From Arcobacter sp. LC1 (lineage in GTDB: Bacteria > Campylobacterota > Campylobacteria > Campylobacterales > Arcobacteraceae), in contig JAACJU010000001.1 in assembly GCA_021378565.1 (NCBI GenBank), positions 62,001 through 126,000 on the forward strand: a DNA stretch of 64,000 nucleotides. Reading direction: 5' to 3'. This document shows positions 36,715 through 46,247 of this stretch, in pieces. A model generated the notes under the pieces. It was not told the origin of the DNA and searched no databases. It saw only the letters and a list, made by a program, of their open reading frames with translations. The position numbers were made by a program, and so were the translations under genes. The first letter of the stretch is position 1, and every line of letters starts with the position of its first letter.

Positions 36715-36930
36715 TTATATCTTATCTTTTGTTGTTTTTTGATAAATCTCTTCTAAAAAATTAAAATTTTCTTCACTTTTTTGCATTTTTTTGTTCTTAA
36801 GGTTAATAGAAATTTCTTCTAGCTCTTCTAGGCTTAGATACTCTTGCAATTCTTTGCTTAAAAAAGTTTCTTTTTCTTTATATCCAACTTCAGCCTTTAT
36901 TTCTTTTAAGATTTGTTCTTTTTCATCCAA
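36715..36930 (-). CDS. Small hypothetical helical protein
   Basis: A 71-residue highly charged, helical protein (EQILKEIKAEVGYKEKETF) with no recognised domain. It lies four bases after the BFD-like gene and 27 before nadE on the same strand, which supports it being real. Confidence 0.6.
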   Translation of the reverse strand: MDEKEQILKEIKAEVGYKEKETFLSKELQEYLSLEELEEISINLKNKKMQKSEENFNFLEEIYQKTTKDKI

Positions 36931-36934
36931 AATA

Positions 36935-37165
36935 TTATTCCTTCATTAAAATTTTATCAAGAATTTCATCAATATATAACTTTTTTTCTTTTGAGAAGTC
37001 ATTATTTTTACTTTTACAACAAGTGCAAACACTTCCCGCATCAGTAAATCTCTCAATTTGTGCAAGACTTTTAGCATTTTTCTTTTTTATCGCAAAAATA
37101 ATTTCAGCTAAACTTACATGCTTACAAGTGCAAACTTCATAAGTTTTTGAAAATTTCTTACTCAA
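36935..37165 (-). CDS. BFD-like [2Fe-2S]-binding protein
   Basis: A 76-residue protein with four Cys in the Bfd/Fer2_BFD pattern: CTCKHVSLAEI near the start, then GSVCTCCKSK, giving CxC plus CxxC spacing. Such domains transfer electrons or sense iron. It overlaps the djlA-like stop by four bases. Confidence 0.8.
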   Translation of the reverse strand: MSKKFSKTYEVCTCKHVSLAEIIFAIKKKNAKSLAQIERFTDAGSVCTCCKSKNNDFSKEKKLYIDEILDKILMKE

Positions 37166-37926
37166 AGGTTTCTAACTCCTTTTTCTTTTTTTATTACTTC
37201 GTAAGCAGCATTTATAATTTGTAATTTTTCTGTAGCCTTTGAAATCATATCAGCATCTCCACCTTTTGCAGTTATTATATCGGGGTGATTTTTCTTAACT
37301 AAGTCCCTATAATGCTTTTTTATTTCGCTTAAACTTGCATTTTGGTTAAGACCCAAGGTTTTATAGGCATCTTCGAGACTTTCTTTTCCTTGGTTTTTAA
37401 CATTTTGATAGAAATTCTCAAATCCTCTTACTAGATTTTTATAATCACTTGGTCTAATCTCTAAAGCTTTTGCTATATCTTCATTTATCATTTGCTCAGG
37501 TTTAGAAAAATCTCCATCAATAAAGGCAAGATTTAACAAATACTGCATTAATTGCACTCTTTTTTGATAATCATATTTTGAAAGTCTTAAAAACTTATTG
37601 GCAATATCTACAGTATTTGTAAAATTATTTTTTTCTTCTTCATAAATTTGCTTTAATTTTTCTCTAATTTGGGCAGAATTTTCAAAATGTGAAGATAAAT
37701 CATCAAAAGTATTTTCTAAAATCTGTGCTTCAAGTTCACCTACTTTGCCATCTGCTTTTGCAACTTTTGCCATTAACGATACTAAAATTCCAGCTTCATG
37801 CTCTCTTAAATCCCCATCGAATACTTCTTTATAGTTAAATTTAATATTTTGAAAATTTTGTGTCTTGTAAGACCTTGAGATAAGGTATAAAATTATTGCT
37901 ACAATAAGTATAATAAGTGTTTTCAT
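37162..37926 (-). CDS. TerB/DnaJ-domain membrane protein (DjlA-like)
   Basis: A 254-residue protein with one N-terminal membrane helix (LIILIVAIILYLI), a TerB-like domain (LMAKVAKADGKV and AFIDGDFSKPE acidic loops) and a C-terminal J domain (DAYKTLGLNQNASLSEIKKHYRDLVKKNHPD when read across, with the HPD motif). This matches DjlA-type DnaK cochaperones. It is the first gene of the operon leading to nadE and lpxK. Confidence 0.85.
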   Translation of the reverse strand: MKTLIILIVAIILYLISRSYKTQNFQNIKFNYKEVFDGDLREHEAGILVSLMAKVAKADGKVGELEAQILENTFDDLSSHFENSAQIREKLKQIYEEEKNNFTNTVDIANKFLRLSKYDYQKRVQLMQYLLNLAFIDGDFSKPEQMINEDIAKALEIRPSDYKNLVRGFENFYQNVKNQGKESLEDAYKTLGLNQNASLSEIKKHYRDLVKKNHPDIITAKGGDADMISKATEKLQIINAAYEVIKKEKGVRNL

Positions 37927-38023
37927 TTAAGCTCCTAAGTTTTGTGTATTTTATTAAAATAAATATTAGATTTTTATAAAATTTTGGCTAGAATATCAAC
38001 TTAATCAAATTTTGGAGAAATAA

Positions 38024-38611
38024 ATGTTTGGAATGGGTTTTTTTGAGATAGTTATGATAGCTGTAGTTGCTGTAATAGCCCTTGGTCCTGAAAAGTTACC
38101 AAGTGCCATGGTAGATATCGCTAGATTTATGAAAAAAGTTAAAAAAGGTATAGATGATGCCAAAGAAACTATTGAGCAAGAATTAACAATAACAGAGTTA
38201 AAAGAAGAAGCAAGAAAGTTTAAAGCGCAAATAGAAGATGTCAAAGCTTACGCTAGCATTGATGAAGATGATTTAAATATTAAAGATATTTTAGGTGATG
38301 ATTTAGAAGAAGTTTCAAAAAAATCTTCTCCTAAGAAAATAGCCAAAAAAGCTCCAGCTAAAACTAGAAAAAAAGCTACGAAGCCTAAAGAGCTTAAAGA
38401 AGTTGAGAAAAATACAGAAAAAAGTATCAGCAATGTAGCAAAAAAAGTTACTAACAAAACAAAAACTGCTGAAAAGAATGTAAAATCTAAAGTTAGTGTA
38501 AAAAAAGATGAAAAAGATGAAAAAGATGCTAACGAAGATAAATTTAGGGTAAAAACTAAAAAAGTGCCTAGTATGAATACACGAAAAAATCAAAAAAAAG
38601 ATGAGAAATAA
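38024..38611 (+). CDS. tatB: Sec-independent translocase subunit TatB
   Basis: The 195-residue protein starts MFGMGFFEIVMIAVVAVIALGPEKLP in register with TatB: a short membrane helix, the GPEKLP hinge, then an amphipathic helix. A long Lys/Glu-rich tail (KKAPAKTRKKATKP) follows. TatC starts two bases downstream. The tail length and the GPEKLP motif favour TatB over TatA; no separate tatA is in the window. Confidence 0.88.
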   Translation: MFGMGFFEIVMIAVVAVIALGPEKLPSAMVDIARFMKKVKKGIDDAKETIEQELTITELKEEARKFKAQIEDVKAYASIDEDDLNIKDILGDDLEEVSKKSSPKKIAKKAPAKTRKKATKPKELKEVEKNTEKSISNVAKKVTNKTKTAEKNVKSKVSVKKDEKDEKDANEDKFRVKTKKVPSMNTRKNQKKDEK

Positions 38612-38613
38612 TA

Positions 38614-39357
38614 ATGTTAGAAGATTTTAGACCACACTTAATTGACTTAAGAAAGAGATTAGTTATTTCTGCATTGACTGTCATTGTTGCATTTTTTATT
38701 TGCTTTACTTTTTATCAGCCAATATTAAATTGGATGATGATGCCTGTTGAAGCAGTTTTACCAAAAGGCTCACACATGGTAGCAGTAGAAGTCCAAGAGA
38801 CTTTTTTTACTGCTTTAAAGGTTTCTTTTTTTACAGGTTTTGTATTTTCTGTACCTGTCATTTTATGGCAAGTCTGGAAATTTTTAGCACCTGGTTTATA
38901 TGACCATGAAAAAAAGCTAATTTTCCCTTTTGTGTTTTTTGCAACATTAATGTTTGTAGTTGGCGGAGCTTTTGCTTATTACGCTGTTATTCCTTTTGGA
39001 TTTAAATTTTTGATAAATTTTGGTTCTCAAGTTGTTACAGTTTTGCCTAGTATTGGAAAATATGTAGGATTTTTTACTAAGCTTTTAGTAGGCTTTGGAA
39101 TAGCTTTTGAGCTTCCTGTTGCTACTTTTTTCTTAGCTAAAATTGGTTTGGTAAATGATGCAATGCTAAAATCATATTTTAAGTACGCTATTGTTGCTAT
39201 TTTTATAGTCTCAGCATTACTTACTCCACCTGATGTCTTAACTCAGATGCTGATGGTCGTGCCTTTGACGCTTCTTTACTTAGCTTCAATACTTATAGCA
39301 AAAATCTTTAATCCAGCGCCAAAAGAAGACGAAGAAGAAGATGAAGAAGACGAATAA
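38614..39357 (+). CDS. tatC: Sec-independent translocase subunit TatC
   Basis: A 247-residue six-helix membrane protein that recognises twin-arginine signal peptides with TatB. HLIDLRKRL at the start and PVILWQVWKFLAPGLYDHEKK are family signatures. It ends in an acidic tail. It is two bases after tatB. Confidence 0.95.
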   Translation: MLEDFRPHLIDLRKRLVISALTVIVAFFICFTFYQPILNWMMMPVEAVLPKGSHMVAVEVQETFFTALKVSFFTGFVFSVPVILWQVWKFLAPGLYDHEKKLIFPFVFFATLMFVVGGAFAYYAVIPFGFKFLINFGSQVVTVLPSIGKYVGFFTKLLVGFGIAFELPVATFFLAKIGLVNDAMLKSYFKYAIVAIFIVSALLTPPDVLTQMLMVVPLTLLYLASILIAKIFNPAPKEDEEEDEEDE

Positions 39358-39412
39358 GAAAATAGAAAAAGAAATCTAGGGCTAGGACTTGTGAAATATG
39401 ACAAGGAATGAT

Positions 39413-40456
39413 ATGCTAGATCCTTTAAAAACACAAAGTTATAATTATGCCTTACCTCAAGAATTGATAGCTAAAAGCCCTGTGAGTCCACCTGACTCTG
39501 CAAAGCTTTTAGTTTATGAAAGAGCAAGTAAGAAAATAACACACGCTATTTTTAAAAATATTTTAGATTTCATACCAAAAAATACAAATATATATCTAAA
39601 TGATACTAAAGTAATAAAAGCTAGAATTTTCGGCAAAAAAAGCACAGGTGGCAAAATAGAATTATTATTTAATAAAGCTTTAGAAAATAATATTCATTTA
39701 GTTATGATAAAAGGTAAAGTTAAAATATCTAGTATTTTATATTTTTCTAATAATCTAAATGCGAAGGTACTTAGCATCAATCTCGATGGAAGCAAAGAAG
39801 TCATATTTTTTGAAAATGAGAAAATAAATAACACGCTTAATTTTTTAGAACTTAATGACATTTTAGAAAAAATAGGACATGTGCCCTTGCCTCCTTATAT
39901 TCAAAGAGAAGATAAAAAATCAGATGAAGTAGATTATCAAAGTCTTTTTGCGAAAAATATTGGCGCTGTAGCGTCCCCTACTGCATCTTTGCATTTTACT
40001 AAAGAGCTTTTAAAAACCATGCAAGAAAATTTTAATACCTATTATCTTACCTTACATATTGGCGCAGGTACTTTTAAACCAATCGACAAAGAAGATATTT
40101 TAAAACATCAAATTCATAGTGAATATTTTAACTTGCCAAAGATAAGTGAAGCAAGTTTAAAAGAAGCCAAGAATGAAAGCAGAAAAATAATGGCAGTTGG
40201 AACAACAGTTACAAGGGTACTCGAATATTATAAAAGAACTTCGAAAACTTCTGGAACTTGTGATTTATTTTTACATCCAAATTCTACTCCAAAATTAGTT
40301 GATTTTTTACTTACAAATTTTCACTTGCCAAAATCAACTCTTATAATGCTTGTGAGTTCTTTTATTGGACTTGAAGAAACATTAAAAATTTATGAAAGTG
40401 CAATTAGTAATAAATATAGATTTTATTCTTATGGTGATGCTATGCTTATTTTATGA
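39413..40456 (+). CDS. queA: tRNA preQ1(34) S-adenosylmethionine ribosyltransferase-isomerase
   Basis: QueA transfers and isomerises the ribosyl moiety of SAM to preQ1 in tRNA, giving epoxyqueuosine. The 347-residue protein has YALPQELIAKSPVSPPDSAKLLV near the start (read across), VPLPPYI, GAVASPTASLHFT and LHIGAGTFKPI, and ends FYSYGDAMLI. ATG 39413 has AAGGA five bases upstream; ATG 39398 is an alternative adding five residues. Confidence 0.95.
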   Translation: MLDPLKTQSYNYALPQELIAKSPVSPPDSAKLLVYERASKKITHAIFKNILDFIPKNTNIYLNDTKVIKARIFGKKSTGGKIELLFNKALENNIHLVMIKGKVKISSILYFSNNLNAKVLSINLDGSKEVIFFENEKINNTLNFLELNDILEKIGHVPLPPYIQREDKKSDEVDYQSLFAKNIGAVASPTASLHFTKELLKTMQENFNTYYLTLHIGAGTFKPIDKEDILKHQIHSEYFNLPKISEASLKEAKNESRKIMAVGTTVTRVLEYYKRTSKTSGTCDLFLHPNSTPKLVDFLLTNFHLPKSTLIMLVSSFIGLEETLKIYESAISNKYRFYSYGDAMLIL

Positions 40457-40554
40457 ATTTTATTTCATAAGATTTATAAGTTTCTAAAAGAATAAATTAT
40501 ATACTTTTAAAACATAAAAAAATGCCAAAATTTAGGCATAGTAAAGGCAAAATA

Positions 40555-41283
40555 ATGACAAATTATATACTTTTTGATACCGAGACAACAGGAACAAAAC
40601 CTGAAGATAGGATTATACAAATAGGGGCTATGATTTTTGCTAACAAAGAAATTGAAGTTTATGATGAGCTTTGTTCTTGCGATGAGCCTATAAAGATTGA
40701 AGCTATGGAAATACATAATATAGTTGAAGATGATTTGTTAGCTAAGCCAAGTTTTCAAGCCAGTAAATTTTATACAAGATTAAATGAGCTAAACAAGAAA
40801 GAAAATTTTCTAATAGCGCATAATATTAAATTTGATTTAGCTATGATTGAAAAAGAAGATTTCACTTCAAATTATTCGCTAATTGATACCTTAAAATGCT
40901 CAAGACATCTTTTTCCCGAACTACCCTTCCATAGATTGCAATATCTTAGATATGCACTTGAACTCTATAAAGATGAAAAAGAAGAAGCAAAAAAACACAA
41001 TCTTGTAATAAAAGCTCATGACGCCATAGGTGATGTGCTTGTTATGAAACTTTTTTTGAGTAAATTAGTAGCTAGAGCAAAAAATCTTTATCCAAAAGAT
41101 AATCCTATGCTAAAACTTTGCGAATTAAGCACCTTGTCACTAGATATAAAAGTTTTTACTTTTGGAAAATATAAAGGCAAAGAGATTGCGATTGTTGCTA
41201 AAGAAGATTTATCCTATTTAAAATGGTTAAGAAGTACAAGTAAAGATGAAGATATTTGTTATAATTTGGATAAGTATATTTAA
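40555..41283 (+). CDS. DEDDh exonuclease, DnaQ-like
   Basis: A 242-residue 3'-5' exonuclease-fold protein: FDTETTG (Exo I), AHNIKFDLAMIE (Exo II) and HDAIGDVLVMK (Exo III). The C-terminal 45 residues (FGKYKGKEIAIVAKEDLSYLKWL) resemble a DUF3820-like putative nucleic-acid-binding module. ATG 40555, with AAAGG upstream, was chosen over ATG 40522, which lacks a ribosome binding site. Confidence 0.85.
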   Translation: MTNYILFDTETTGTKPEDRIIQIGAMIFANKEIEVYDELCSCDEPIKIEAMEIHNIVEDDLLAKPSFQASKFYTRLNELNKKENFLIAHNIKFDLAMIEKEDFTSNYSLIDTLKCSRHLFPELPFHRLQYLRYALELYKDEKEEAKKHNLVIKAHDAIGDVLVMKLFLSKLVARAKNLYPKDNPMLKLCELSTLSLDIKVFTFGKYKGKEIAIVAKEDLSYLKWLRSTSKDEDICYNLDKYI

Positions 41284-41295
41284 ACTCTTGAATAA

Positions 41296-42330
41296 TTAAA
41301 AAGAATAGTCTAAGTCAAAAGAGCCATCAAAGTTTTTATTTATCTTATCGCCAATTTGATATGTAATTTTTGCTTGAAGACCTAAAACTTTACTTACTGT
41401 ATATTTTAATCCTAGCATACAGTCAGCTTGTACATTATTATCTTTAAAACCATCCATTGAAGAGCTTATGCTATCTTTAGTGTTAGTGTAAGTTTCTAGC
41501 TTCAATGCACCATAAGGATTAATCAAATTTGCACTTAGTTTAACTTGAAGCTTAACTTGCAAAGAAGATGCCTTGCTCTCAAGAAAATCTTTTTCTAAGG
41601 CTAAAGAAAAATCTGGAATTAAAGAAAAAGAGTTTTGTTGTTTCGCAACCTGTACAGAATTTGTTTGATTGTATTCTACTACATTATCTTGACAGAGATA
41701 GTAAAATCTAAAAGCAACTTTTGGGATTACCTGTAATGCAAGAAAATTATAAGTTTTGCTTACTCCACTTTGAATACCCATAAAATAATTTGAAAAATTT
41801 GCTTTATCATTTGAACTTGTCAAAACATCATTTAATGAACTATTATCAATGCCTAAAAAGAACAAACTTTCATAAGTAGTATTATTTAAAGTTGTAGAAT
41901 TAACTAAAAAGCCTAATTGATAGTATTCATCATCTCTATTATTTGAATTGCTATCAAAATCAGTATTAGATTTTGCATAAAGTCCAAGTACAGCTATATT
42001 TGAATTATCTTTAATTTTTTTATTCATGCCATAATAAGCTGAGGATACATTTAGATTGTAATGACTTGAGCTTAGATTGCTAAAAATATTATAAGCGCCA
42101 TAATTAGCTCCTGTCAAAGAAGAAGGTGAAGAACTTAAGTCAATTGCCCCTAAAATATTAATAGAATTGTCAATTAAAGTATTTCCTTGTTTGGTAAGTG
42201 TAGGAAGAAAATTTTTATTTCCAGAGCTTTTTAGTATACCAAAGCCTGTATTCGTATTAGAAGCAAAAAGAGAAGTTGTAAAAGTTAAAAATATAGAATA
42301 AAGAATAAAATATTTTTTAATTTTTCCCAC
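41296..42330 (-). CDS. Putative outer-membrane beta-barrel protein (autotransporter-like)
   Basis: From GTG 42330 (TGAGG eight bases upstream) the 344-residue protein starts with a signal peptide ending FTTSLFAS. The rest alternates polar and hydrophobic residues in strands, resembles an autotransporter translocator domain, and ends in Phe (SFDLDYSF), a C-terminal barrel signature. No passenger domain is present. Role unknown. An earlier in-frame TTG lacks a ribosome binding site. Confidence 0.7.
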   Translation of the reverse strand: MGKIKKYFILYSIFLTFTTSLFASNTNTGFGILKSSGNKNFLPTLTKQGNTLIDNSINILGAIDLSSSPSSLTGANYGAYNIFSNLSSSHYNLNVSSAYYGMNKKIKDNSNIAVLGLYAKSNTDFDSNSNNRDDEYYQLGFLVNSTTLNNTTYESLFFLGIDNSSLNDVLTSSNDKANFSNYFMGIQSGVSKTYNFLALQVIPKVAFRFYYLCQDNVVEYNQTNSVQVAKQQNSFSLIPDFSLALEKDFLESKASSLQVKLQVKLSANLINPYGALKLETYTNTKDSISSSMDGFKDNNVQADCMLGLKYTVSKVLGLQAKITYQIGDKINKNFDGSFDLDYSF

Positions 42331-42486
42331 AAAAAATGCCTCAATACTTATTTTAAACTTAAAAAATTTTTTTATACTAAAAATCAAGTTGTAAATAAAA
42401 CTTTAACAAAATATTTCTTAACTTTAGATTAAATATTGCAAAAATTCTCAAATTAAATGTAAAATATAAAATTTATTTATTAATCC

Positions 42487-43734
42487 TTATAAATAAAAGC
42501 ATAAAAATCCAAATATAATAAATAAAATATTTATCCCCATAAAGGCTTTTTTTGAAAATATTGACAAAGAGGATAAAAATAAACAAAAATATAAAAAGAT
42601 TGAATTCGTTTTAAAATTCCAAGTATGCATATGCAAAGAAAATAAAAATAAAAGATATTTATCAAATAAATCCCCAAGACCTATGAAATGTAAAATTAAG
42701 CTCAAAGGATAAAAAATTATAAACATCAAAGAAAATAATGGCGATAATAACTGATAAAATGAACTTACAGTAAAAAAATAATGTATTATAGGAAGCAAAG
42801 ATAGAAAAATCCAAATATTAAAAAATACTAAATGATATATTTTTTTAAGTTTTGAAAAGTATTTTAGATATAAAAATATATAAAATACACCTGCATAAGA
42901 AAAAAATAACGAAAGTGAAAAAATATATTTAGGAAAGAATGCTAAGATTAAAAGCAAACTTAGCCCAAGATTTCCAAAGGATAATATTTTTATATTTCTT
43001 CTAAAAAAGAAAAATGCCAAAATATACATTATGAAAGCTCTTAAAAAAGAAGGGGCAAAATCAATAAAATAAAGGTAAGAAAAACAAAACAAAATAACAC
43101 CCATGCCTAAATCGAAAGTTTTATTTCTAAATGGGAAATACTTTTTATGAAAAAAACTATAAAAAATATTTAGAATAAAATAAACAAAAATTGCGATAAT
43201 TCCCAGATGAAAACCAGATAAAGCAAGTAGATGAGCTAAAGCAAAATCGGAGCTAAATACTCTAACATTGTGAGTAACTCCAAGTCCTAAAAAAATGGCT
43301 GAATATAGACTACTTACATCTTTATTATTATGTTCTTTTGATATAATATTTTTAAGATGATTTTTAAATGTTAGTTTTTCTTTTACTTTGAATACGTTTA
43401 AACTTTGCAAGAATGGATTTTTTAAAAACTGAATAAAACTAATATTTTTAGTAAGCACTAAAATTCTTATTAAGTCACCTTGCTTGAAGCTATTCTTTTT
43501 TAAGCGAGTAAAAAATACAAAGTTTTTTGTTTTTAGTTTAGCAAAATCATAATTTTTCTTTGTATAAATATTCTCAACTCGTGGAAAAAGTTCTTGTAAT
43601 TCTTCTTGTCTAAAGTTTTCATATTTAAAAAATAAGTGTAAAATATTGAAAACAAAAACTAAGATAACGATTGATAAAAATATAAAATATTCTTTTTTTG
43701 TATAAAAGATTTTTAAAGGAAGCATACTATCCAT
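42487..43734 (-). CDS. comEC: ComEC/Rec2-family competence membrane protein, short form
   Basis: A 415-residue multi-helix membrane protein containing the Competence domain, recognised by LAHLLALSGFHLGIIAIF. ComEC forms the inner-membrane channel for single-stranded DNA uptake. It lacks the metallo-beta-lactamase C-terminal domain of full ComEC, which is common in short forms. Its start overlaps the GGDEF-like gene by eight bases. Confidence 0.82.
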   Translation of the reverse strand: MDSMLPLKIFYTKKEYFIFLSIVILVFVFNILHLFFKYENFRQEELQELFPRVENIYTKKNYDFAKLKTKNFVFFTRLKKNSFKQGDLIRILVLTKNISFIQFLKNPFLQSLNVFKVKEKLTFKNHLKNIISKEHNNKDVSSLYSAIFLGLGVTHNVRVFSSDFALAHLLALSGFHLGIIAIFVYFILNIFYSFFHKKYFPFRNKTFDLGMGVILFCFSYLYFIDFAPSFLRAFIMYILAFFFFRRNIKILSFGNLGLSLLLILAFFPKYIFSLSLFFSYAGVFYIFLYLKYFSKLKKIYHLVFFNIWIFLSLLPIIHYFFTVSSFYQLLSPLFSLMFIIFYPLSLILHFIGLGDLFDKYLLFLFSLHMHTWNFKTNSIFLYFCLFLSSLSIFSKKAFMGINILFIIFGFLCFYL

Positions 43735-44557
43735 CTAAATTTTTACCATTTTGCTTTTCTTTTGACTGCATTAAATGTGTACTGTAAGTTTTTTGCAAAA
43801 AAGTATTAAGATTCATATCCTTAGAGTAAAAATCAAAGCTAGTATAAATACTAATATAAAAAATATCATCTTCTTTTGGACTAAAGTTGATATTTTCTAT
43901 ATTTGTCTTGGCCAATATAAGACTTTGTTTTAATAGTTCTTTCCCCTGCTTTGCTGATACCAAAAAAGTATTATCACTATATCTATAAATACTAGCTTGA
44001 AGTATTTGAGAATATTTTTTAAGTTTATCCCCTATATTTTTTAAGATATTTTTTGCCATAAAAAAAGAAAGAGAGTTAAAGTTGTTTATGCTTATAAAAG
44101 AAAAAGAAAAGTCTTCAAAATCCATATTTTTTTCTAACTCTTGCATATCATTTTGAAATTTTTTAAGATTGTAAACTCCACTTAAGTCATCTATATATAT
44201 TCGTTCTTCAAGTTTATTCTTTTCTTTTTGTAGTTCCTCTATAAGTTCTTCTTGGGAAGTTTTATAAATGATATTTCTTTTTTCATTAATATCACCCAAA
44301 TAAAAGGTAAAAATATCTATTTTTTTATCATAAGTAGTTTTTTTTACTTCTATAAGCATGCTAGGAGCATCTTTTGCTAGTCCATTGCAAATCTCTATAT
44401 TTTTATAGTTTTTAATTCCATAGAATATTTTATTATGCACCAATATTGGGTTTATAAGTTTTGCTTTGTAAAATTTGCTTGCTTTTTTTTGCAGTTTATC
44501 TGTATTTTTTGAATAAATATTATTAAAAATTCCCTTGTCTACAGATATTTTAAGCAA
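43727..44557 (-). CDS. Degenerate GGDEF-domain protein
   Basis: A 276-residue soluble protein. Residues about 120-250 keep the GGDEF fold entry (YIDDLSGVYNLKKFQNDM), but the active-site loop reads RYSDNTFLV instead of GGDEF, so cyclase activity is unlikely. The N-terminal 100 residues resemble no domain I can name; a coiled-coil segment (EELIEELQKEKNKLEER) links the two. TTG 44557 has AGGAG upstream. It overlaps comEC and may act with it. Confidence 0.7.
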   Translation of the reverse strand: MLKISVDKGIFNNIYSKNTDKLQKKASKFYKAKLINPILVHNKIFYGIKNYKNIEICNGLAKDAPSMLIEVKKTTYDKKIDIFTFYLGDINEKRNIIYKTSQEELIEELQKEKNKLEERIYIDDLSGVYNLKKFQNDMQELEKNMDFEDFSFSFISINNFNSLSFFMAKNILKNIGDKLKKYSQILQASIYRYSDNTFLVSAKQGKELLKQSLILAKTNIENINFSPKEDDIFYISIYTSFDFYSKDMNLNTFLQKTYSTHLMQSKEKQNGKNLDG

Positions 44558-44639
44558 TATTTTTTCTCCTAAATAAATTTTTACTGGCTTGATTTTATTT
44601 TAATAATTATAACATTTAATATATTAAATATTTTCTTGC

Positions 44640-44662
44640 TATAATTGTGCACCAAGAGGTGG
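44640..44662 (+). promoter_or_regulatory. Promoter -10 and ribosome binding site of the NlpC/P60 lipoprotein gene
   Basis: TATAAT at 44640-44645 is followed by AAGAGGTGG at 44654-44662, ending four bases before ATG 44667. This implies a very short leader. Confidence 0.5.
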
Positions 44663-44666
44663 TTTA

Positions 44667-45965
44667 ATGAGTATTTTTTTTTCAGTATTAGTTTTTTTCA
44701 GTATTTTTTTCTCTTCCTGTGCAAGTAAATATGAAAAAAGCGGAGTTCCTATTTATGATTTAAGCCACTTGAAGCAAATACCTTATATCTATACAAGAAA
44801 AATCCAAGGCATCACTTACCAAAAACAAACTCGCTTAAAAAATGAATTTTTATGGCAATTTTTTCGTCCTTGGAATATTGAAAGTTCGACTTACACATTA
44901 AAAGAAGTCACATGGGGAAATCTGTATTCTCATATGAAAGTTTATTCTGAAAATCTACGCCCTATTTCCAAAAAATGGTTTATAAAAGTCATAAATAATT
45001 CAAATTTTTCAAATTTTGATACTTTTAGAAAAAAGGCAATCACTACTAGCGATTCTTATTTAAAAGTTTTTCCTACTATTGCTAAAATATTTAAAAATCC
45101 AAAAAAAGATGGAGAAGGTTTTCCTTTTGACTACAATCAAAATTCAGCAATCAAAATTAACACTCCTATTTTTATAACGCATTTATCAAAAGATAAATTA
45201 TGGGCATTTGTTCAATCTAGTGTTGCACTTGGATGGATGCCTGTAAAAGATTTAGCTTATGTGGATTCAGATTTTATCAAAGCTTTTGAAAATGGAGATT
45301 ATTATATTTGTTTAAAAGATAATACTAAAATATATAAAAATGGCTATCTTCAAGGCTCTATAAGTATGGGTACTATTTTCCCAAAGGCTAAATACCATAG
45401 AGGCTTTGTAGCTGCGGGTAAAAATTACAGAAATCAAGCTCATCTCAAAATAATAGATTTTTCAAAAAACTTTGAAAAGTTAGGTATAAAATTTGATTAT
45501 AACAACATCAAAAAAGTTTCAGATGAATTAATAGGTAGAAAATATGGTTGGGGAGGAATACTTGGAAACAGAGACTGTTCATCTACTATGAAGGATTTTT
45601 TTGCGCCTTTTGGAATATTTTTACCAAGAAACTCTGCATCTCAAAAAAATATTGGTAAAGTTTATGATGTGAGTCATTTTACAAATAATCAAAAAATGAA
45701 ATTTATCATAAAGTATGGTGTTGCCTTCAAAACCCTAGTCTACCTAAAGGGCCATATTATGCTCTATATTGGCAGTAAGAACTCTGAGCCTTTAGTTCTT
45801 CACGATATGTGGGGTGTTAAGGTAATAAAAGATGGTAAAGTATTTAGAAAAATTATAGGTAAAACGATAGTAAGCACTTTACATCCTGGAAGTGAACTAG
45901 ATAATTATTATAACAAAGGTTCAATTCTATCAAAAGTTTTGTCTATTAATATAGTAGATGAATAA
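44667..45965 (+). CDS. NlpC/P60-family peptidoglycan hydrolase lipoprotein with SH3 domains
   Basis: A 432-residue lipoprotein (lipobox FFSSCAS near residue 18). The middle has SH3b-like segments (LWAFVQSSVALGWMPVKDLAYV), and the C-terminal domain is NlpC/P60: catalytic Cys in GNRDCSSTMKDFF, His in LKGHIMLYIG, third polar residue near LVLHDMWG. It probably cleaves peptide cross-links in murein near the outer membrane. The gene stands alone on its strand. Confidence 0.85.
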   Translation: MSIFFSVLVFFSIFFSSCASKYEKSGVPIYDLSHLKQIPYIYTRKIQGITYQKQTRLKNEFLWQFFRPWNIESSTYTLKEVTWGNLYSHMKVYSENLRPISKKWFIKVINNSNFSNFDTFRKKAITTSDSYLKVFPTIAKIFKNPKKDGEGFPFDYNQNSAIKINTPIFITHLSKDKLWAFVQSSVALGWMPVKDLAYVDSDFIKAFENGDYYICLKDNTKIYKNGYLQGSISMGTIFPKAKYHRGFVAAGKNYRNQAHLKIIDFSKNFEKLGIKFDYNNIKKVSDELIGRKYGWGGILGNRDCSSTMKDFFAPFGIFLPRNSASQKNIGKVYDVSHFTNNQKMKFIIKYGVAFKTLVYLKGHIMLYIGSKNSEPLVLHDMWGVKVIKDGKVFRKIIGKTIVSTLHPGSELDNYYNKGSILSKVLSINIVDE

Positions 45966-45983
45966 TTTTTGGGCTCTTAAATT

Positions 45984-46247
45984 CTATTTTATACTTTGAT
46001 ATTTATAGTTTAACATCAAAGAATCCATAATTTGATTTTTAAATTTCATATCTTCAAGCTGTTGTTTGAGAAATTTATTTTCTTCTTTTAAAGCGATTTC
46101 ATGAGAATCAAGTTTATCAATAGTTTTACTAAGGTAATAAATATTATTTCTTAAATATATTTTTGGTAAATAAAGTGCAAACATTATGCCCATAAAAGCA
46201 AAAACTATGAGTAAAGAAGTTTTGGCATTTAGCTCAAATTTATTCAA
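45984..46247 (-). CDS. ftsL: FtsL-like cell-division protein
   Basis: An 87-residue protein with one membrane helix (LLIVFAFMGIMFALYL) followed by a periplasmic coiled coil (EIALKEENKFLKQQLEDMKF). Size, topology and overlap with rsmH match FtsL, whose sequence is barely conserved. FtsL bridges FtsB/FtsQ to FtsWI at the septum. Confidence 0.7.
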   Translation of the reverse strand: MNKFELNAKTSLLIVFAFMGIMFALYLPKIYLRNNIYYLSKTIDKLDSHEIALKEENKFLKQQLEDMKFKNQIMDSLMLNYKYQSIK

